Notes under the pieces: model-generated
The model's input: the letters and a program-made list of their open reading frames with translations, nothing else
What the model was told of the DNA's origin: nothing
Databases searched by the model: none
Position numbers and translations under genes: made by a program
Assembly: GCF_042685105.1 (NCBI RefSeq)
Contig: NZ_JBHUMO010000052.1
Span: 1 to 64,000 of the forward strand
DNA from: Enterococcus_G camelliae
GTDB lineage: Bacteria > Bacillota > Bacilli > Lactobacillales > Enterococcaceae
Direction of reading: 5' to 3'
DNA: 64,000 nt
Shown: piece by piece, positions 62,819-64,000 of the stretch
Layout: each line of letters opens with the position of its first letter
Position numbering within the stretch: position 1 is the stretch's first letter

Positions 62819-62873
62819 TCCGAATGAAGTTTAAAGATGTGGCTGTCTTTTAAACCTCATTCGGAATTTTTTT
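62819..62873 (+). terminator. Intrinsic terminator after ftsX
   Basis: TCCGAATGA (62819-62827) pairs with TCATTCGGA (62857-62865); TTTAAA segments extend the stem; seven T follow. Confidence 0.9.
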
Positions 62874-62945
62874 ATGGGAGAATACTTGCAAGGAACAAAA
62901 GCTTTAGGTAAACTAGATAAGATCTGATTAGATGGAGGTAAAAAT

Positions 62946-64000
62946 ATGGCAAAGCCAACAATTGCAATCGTAGGACGACCAAATGTCGGAAAATCTACAG
63001 TATTTAATCGAATAGCTGGAGAAAGAATCTCGATTGTTGAAGATACACCAGGAGTGACCCGCGACCGTATCTATGCTACAGGGGAATGGCTTGGAAAAGA
63101 GTTTAGTATCATTGATACAGGTGGAATTGATTTAGGTGATGAACCGTTTATGGAGCAAATCAAACACCAAGCAGAAATTGCGATTGATGAGGCCGATGTT
63201 ATTGTCTTTGTAACAAGTATCCGTGAAGGAATTACGGATGCAGATGAGCTAGTGGCTCAGCTTTTATATCGGAGCAAAAAGCCTGTCATTTTAGCAGTGA
63301 ATAAAGTAGATAATCCTGAAATGAGAGCAGAAATTTATGAGTTCTATTCACTAGGTTTAGGAGAACCTTACCCTATTTCAGGTAGCCACGGGCTTGGTCT
63401 AGGAGACGTTTTAGATGAAGCTGTGAAGTACTTTAAAGAGGATCAAGAAGAAGTTGATGAGAACAAAATAAGATTCAGCTTAATTGGTAGACCAAATGTT
63501 GGTAAATCATCATTGATTAATGCCATCTTGGGGGAAGATCGTGTGATCGTTTCTGACATCGAAGGGACAACAAGGGATGCTATTGATACGCACTTTACAA
63601 GTGATTCTGGCCAAGAATTTACAATGATTGATACTGCAGGAATGCGAAAACGAGGCAAAGTGTATGAGTCTACTGAAAAGTATAGTGTGATGCGTGCGAT
63701 GCGAGCAATCGAGCGTTCCGATGTGGTTTTAGTGGTCCTTAATGCGGATGAAGGAATTCGGGAGCAGGACAAAAAAATAGCTGGTTATGCTCATGAAGAG
63801 GGTAGAGGCATCATCATTATTGTCAATAAGTGGGATTTGGTTCAAAAAGAAACCAATACGATGCGCGATTTTGAAAAAGAAATTCGTGAGGAATTTCAAT
63901 ATCTTGACTATGCGCCAATTCTATTTGTTTCGGCCAAAACAAAACAACGTTTAAGTCAATTACCTGAATTAATCGAAAAGGTTAGTATGAATCAAAATAT
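62946..64000 (+). CDS. der: GTPase Der (EngA), 3' end cut by the window
   Basis: At least 351 codons are present of a protein normally about 436 aa. Two G domains in tandem are visible: the first with GRPNVGKST, DTPGVTRDR, DTGGI and NKVD; the second with GRPNVGKSS, EGTTRDA, DTAGMRKRG and NKWD. GGAGGT precedes the ATG. Der is an essential factor in 50S ribosomal subunit assembly. The right window edge removes the C-terminal KH domain. Confidence 0.96.
   Translation, partial: MAKPTIAIVGRPNVGKSTVFNRIAGERISIVEDTPGVTRDRIYATGEWLGKEFSIIDTGGIDLGDEPFMEQIKHQAEIAIDEADVIVFVTSIREGITDADELVAQLLYRSKKPVILAVNKVDNPEMRAEIYEFYSLGLGEPYPISGSHGLGLGDVLDEAVKYFKEDQEEVDENKIRFSLIGRPNVGKSSLINAILGEDRVIVSDIEGTTRDAIDTHFTSDSGQEFTMIDTAGMRKRGKVYESTEKYSVMRAMRAIERSDVVLVVLNADEGIREQDKKIAGYAHEEGRGIIIIVNKWDLVQKETNTMRDFEKEIREEFQYLDYAPILFVSAKTKQRLSQLPELIEKVSMNQN

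Overview
The window is A+T-rich chromosomal DNA of a low-GC Gram-positive bacterium of the order Lactobacillales, most like Enterococcaceae (Enterococcus or a close relative). The evidence is the gene content and order: zapA-cvpA-mutS2-trxA-uvrC, cggR-gap-pgk-tpiA-eno-secG-rnr-smpB, an F1Fo ATP synthase operon followed by a DUF1146 gene and murA, livJHMGF-acuB, yigZ divergent from comFA-comFC-hpf-secA-prfB-ftsEX, and der at the right edge. A sigma-54 gene and Lactobacillales-type small proteins (DUF2969, EpuA family) fit this. The species assignment is inference. Almost all genes are housekeeping and intact, and there is no prophage, transposase, CRISPR array or intact mobile element.

Layout. 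0.2-2.4 kb: a Crp/Fnr regulator and a YtcJ-like amidohydrolase. 2.8-9.8 kb: a UgpB-type ABC importer (ATPase, two permeases, lipoprotein) with a beta-CASP-like metallo-beta-lactamase protein inside the operon and a cytosolic 5'-nucleotidase-family phosphoesterase behind it. The set looks like a system for importing and hydrolysing an organic phosphoester. It is preceded by a hairpin leader and a dyad. 10.1-12.3 kb: an FAD oxidoreductase and a membrane glycosyltransferase. 12.5-19.0 kb: cell division, DNA repair and redox genes. 19.0-25.2 kb: a glutamine-amidotransferase-like hydrolase, glyoxalase, Nudix, HAD phosphatase, HD protein, lipoyl-relay transferase LipL, DUF1934 and rpoE. 25.3-26.8 kb: tRNA-Arg(CCG) on the minus strand and rpoN. 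26.8-27.4 kb: a 640-bp non-coding stretch holding the cggR promoter and a well-matched CggR operator. 27.4-33.0 kb: lower glycolysis. 33.2-37.1 kb: secG, an esterase, rnr and smpB. 37.3-43.8 kb: atpBEFHAGDC. 43.9-46.0 kb: DUF1146, murA, an EpuA-like peptide and yidD. 46.2-51.4 kb: a branched-chain amino acid importer with a near-perfect CodY box beside its promoter. 51.8-52.2 kb: tRNA-Tyr, tRNA-Gln and an unlisted 56-aa gene. 52.3-57.3 kb: a GntR regulator, yigZ, two orphan small genes, comFA, comFC and hpf. 57.4-62.8 kb: secA, prfB (programmed frameshift) and ftsEX. 62.9-64.0 kb: der, cut by the window edge.

How the genes work together. CggR senses glycolytic flux and controls the gap-pgk-tpiA part of the pathway; eno also has its own promoter. 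The Atp complex interconverts ATP and proton-motive force. CodY should repress the liv importer when branched-chain amino acids are plentiful. SmpB and RNase R serve trans-translation; ComFA and ComFC serve DNA uptake; HPF stores ribosomes in stationary phase. The least explained parts are the phosphoester-type operon with its leader (2.45-9.9 kb), the non-coding stretches at 9.9-10.1 kb and 26.8-27.3 kb, the perfect palindrome at 19.0 kb, and the two orphan genes between yigZ and comFA.
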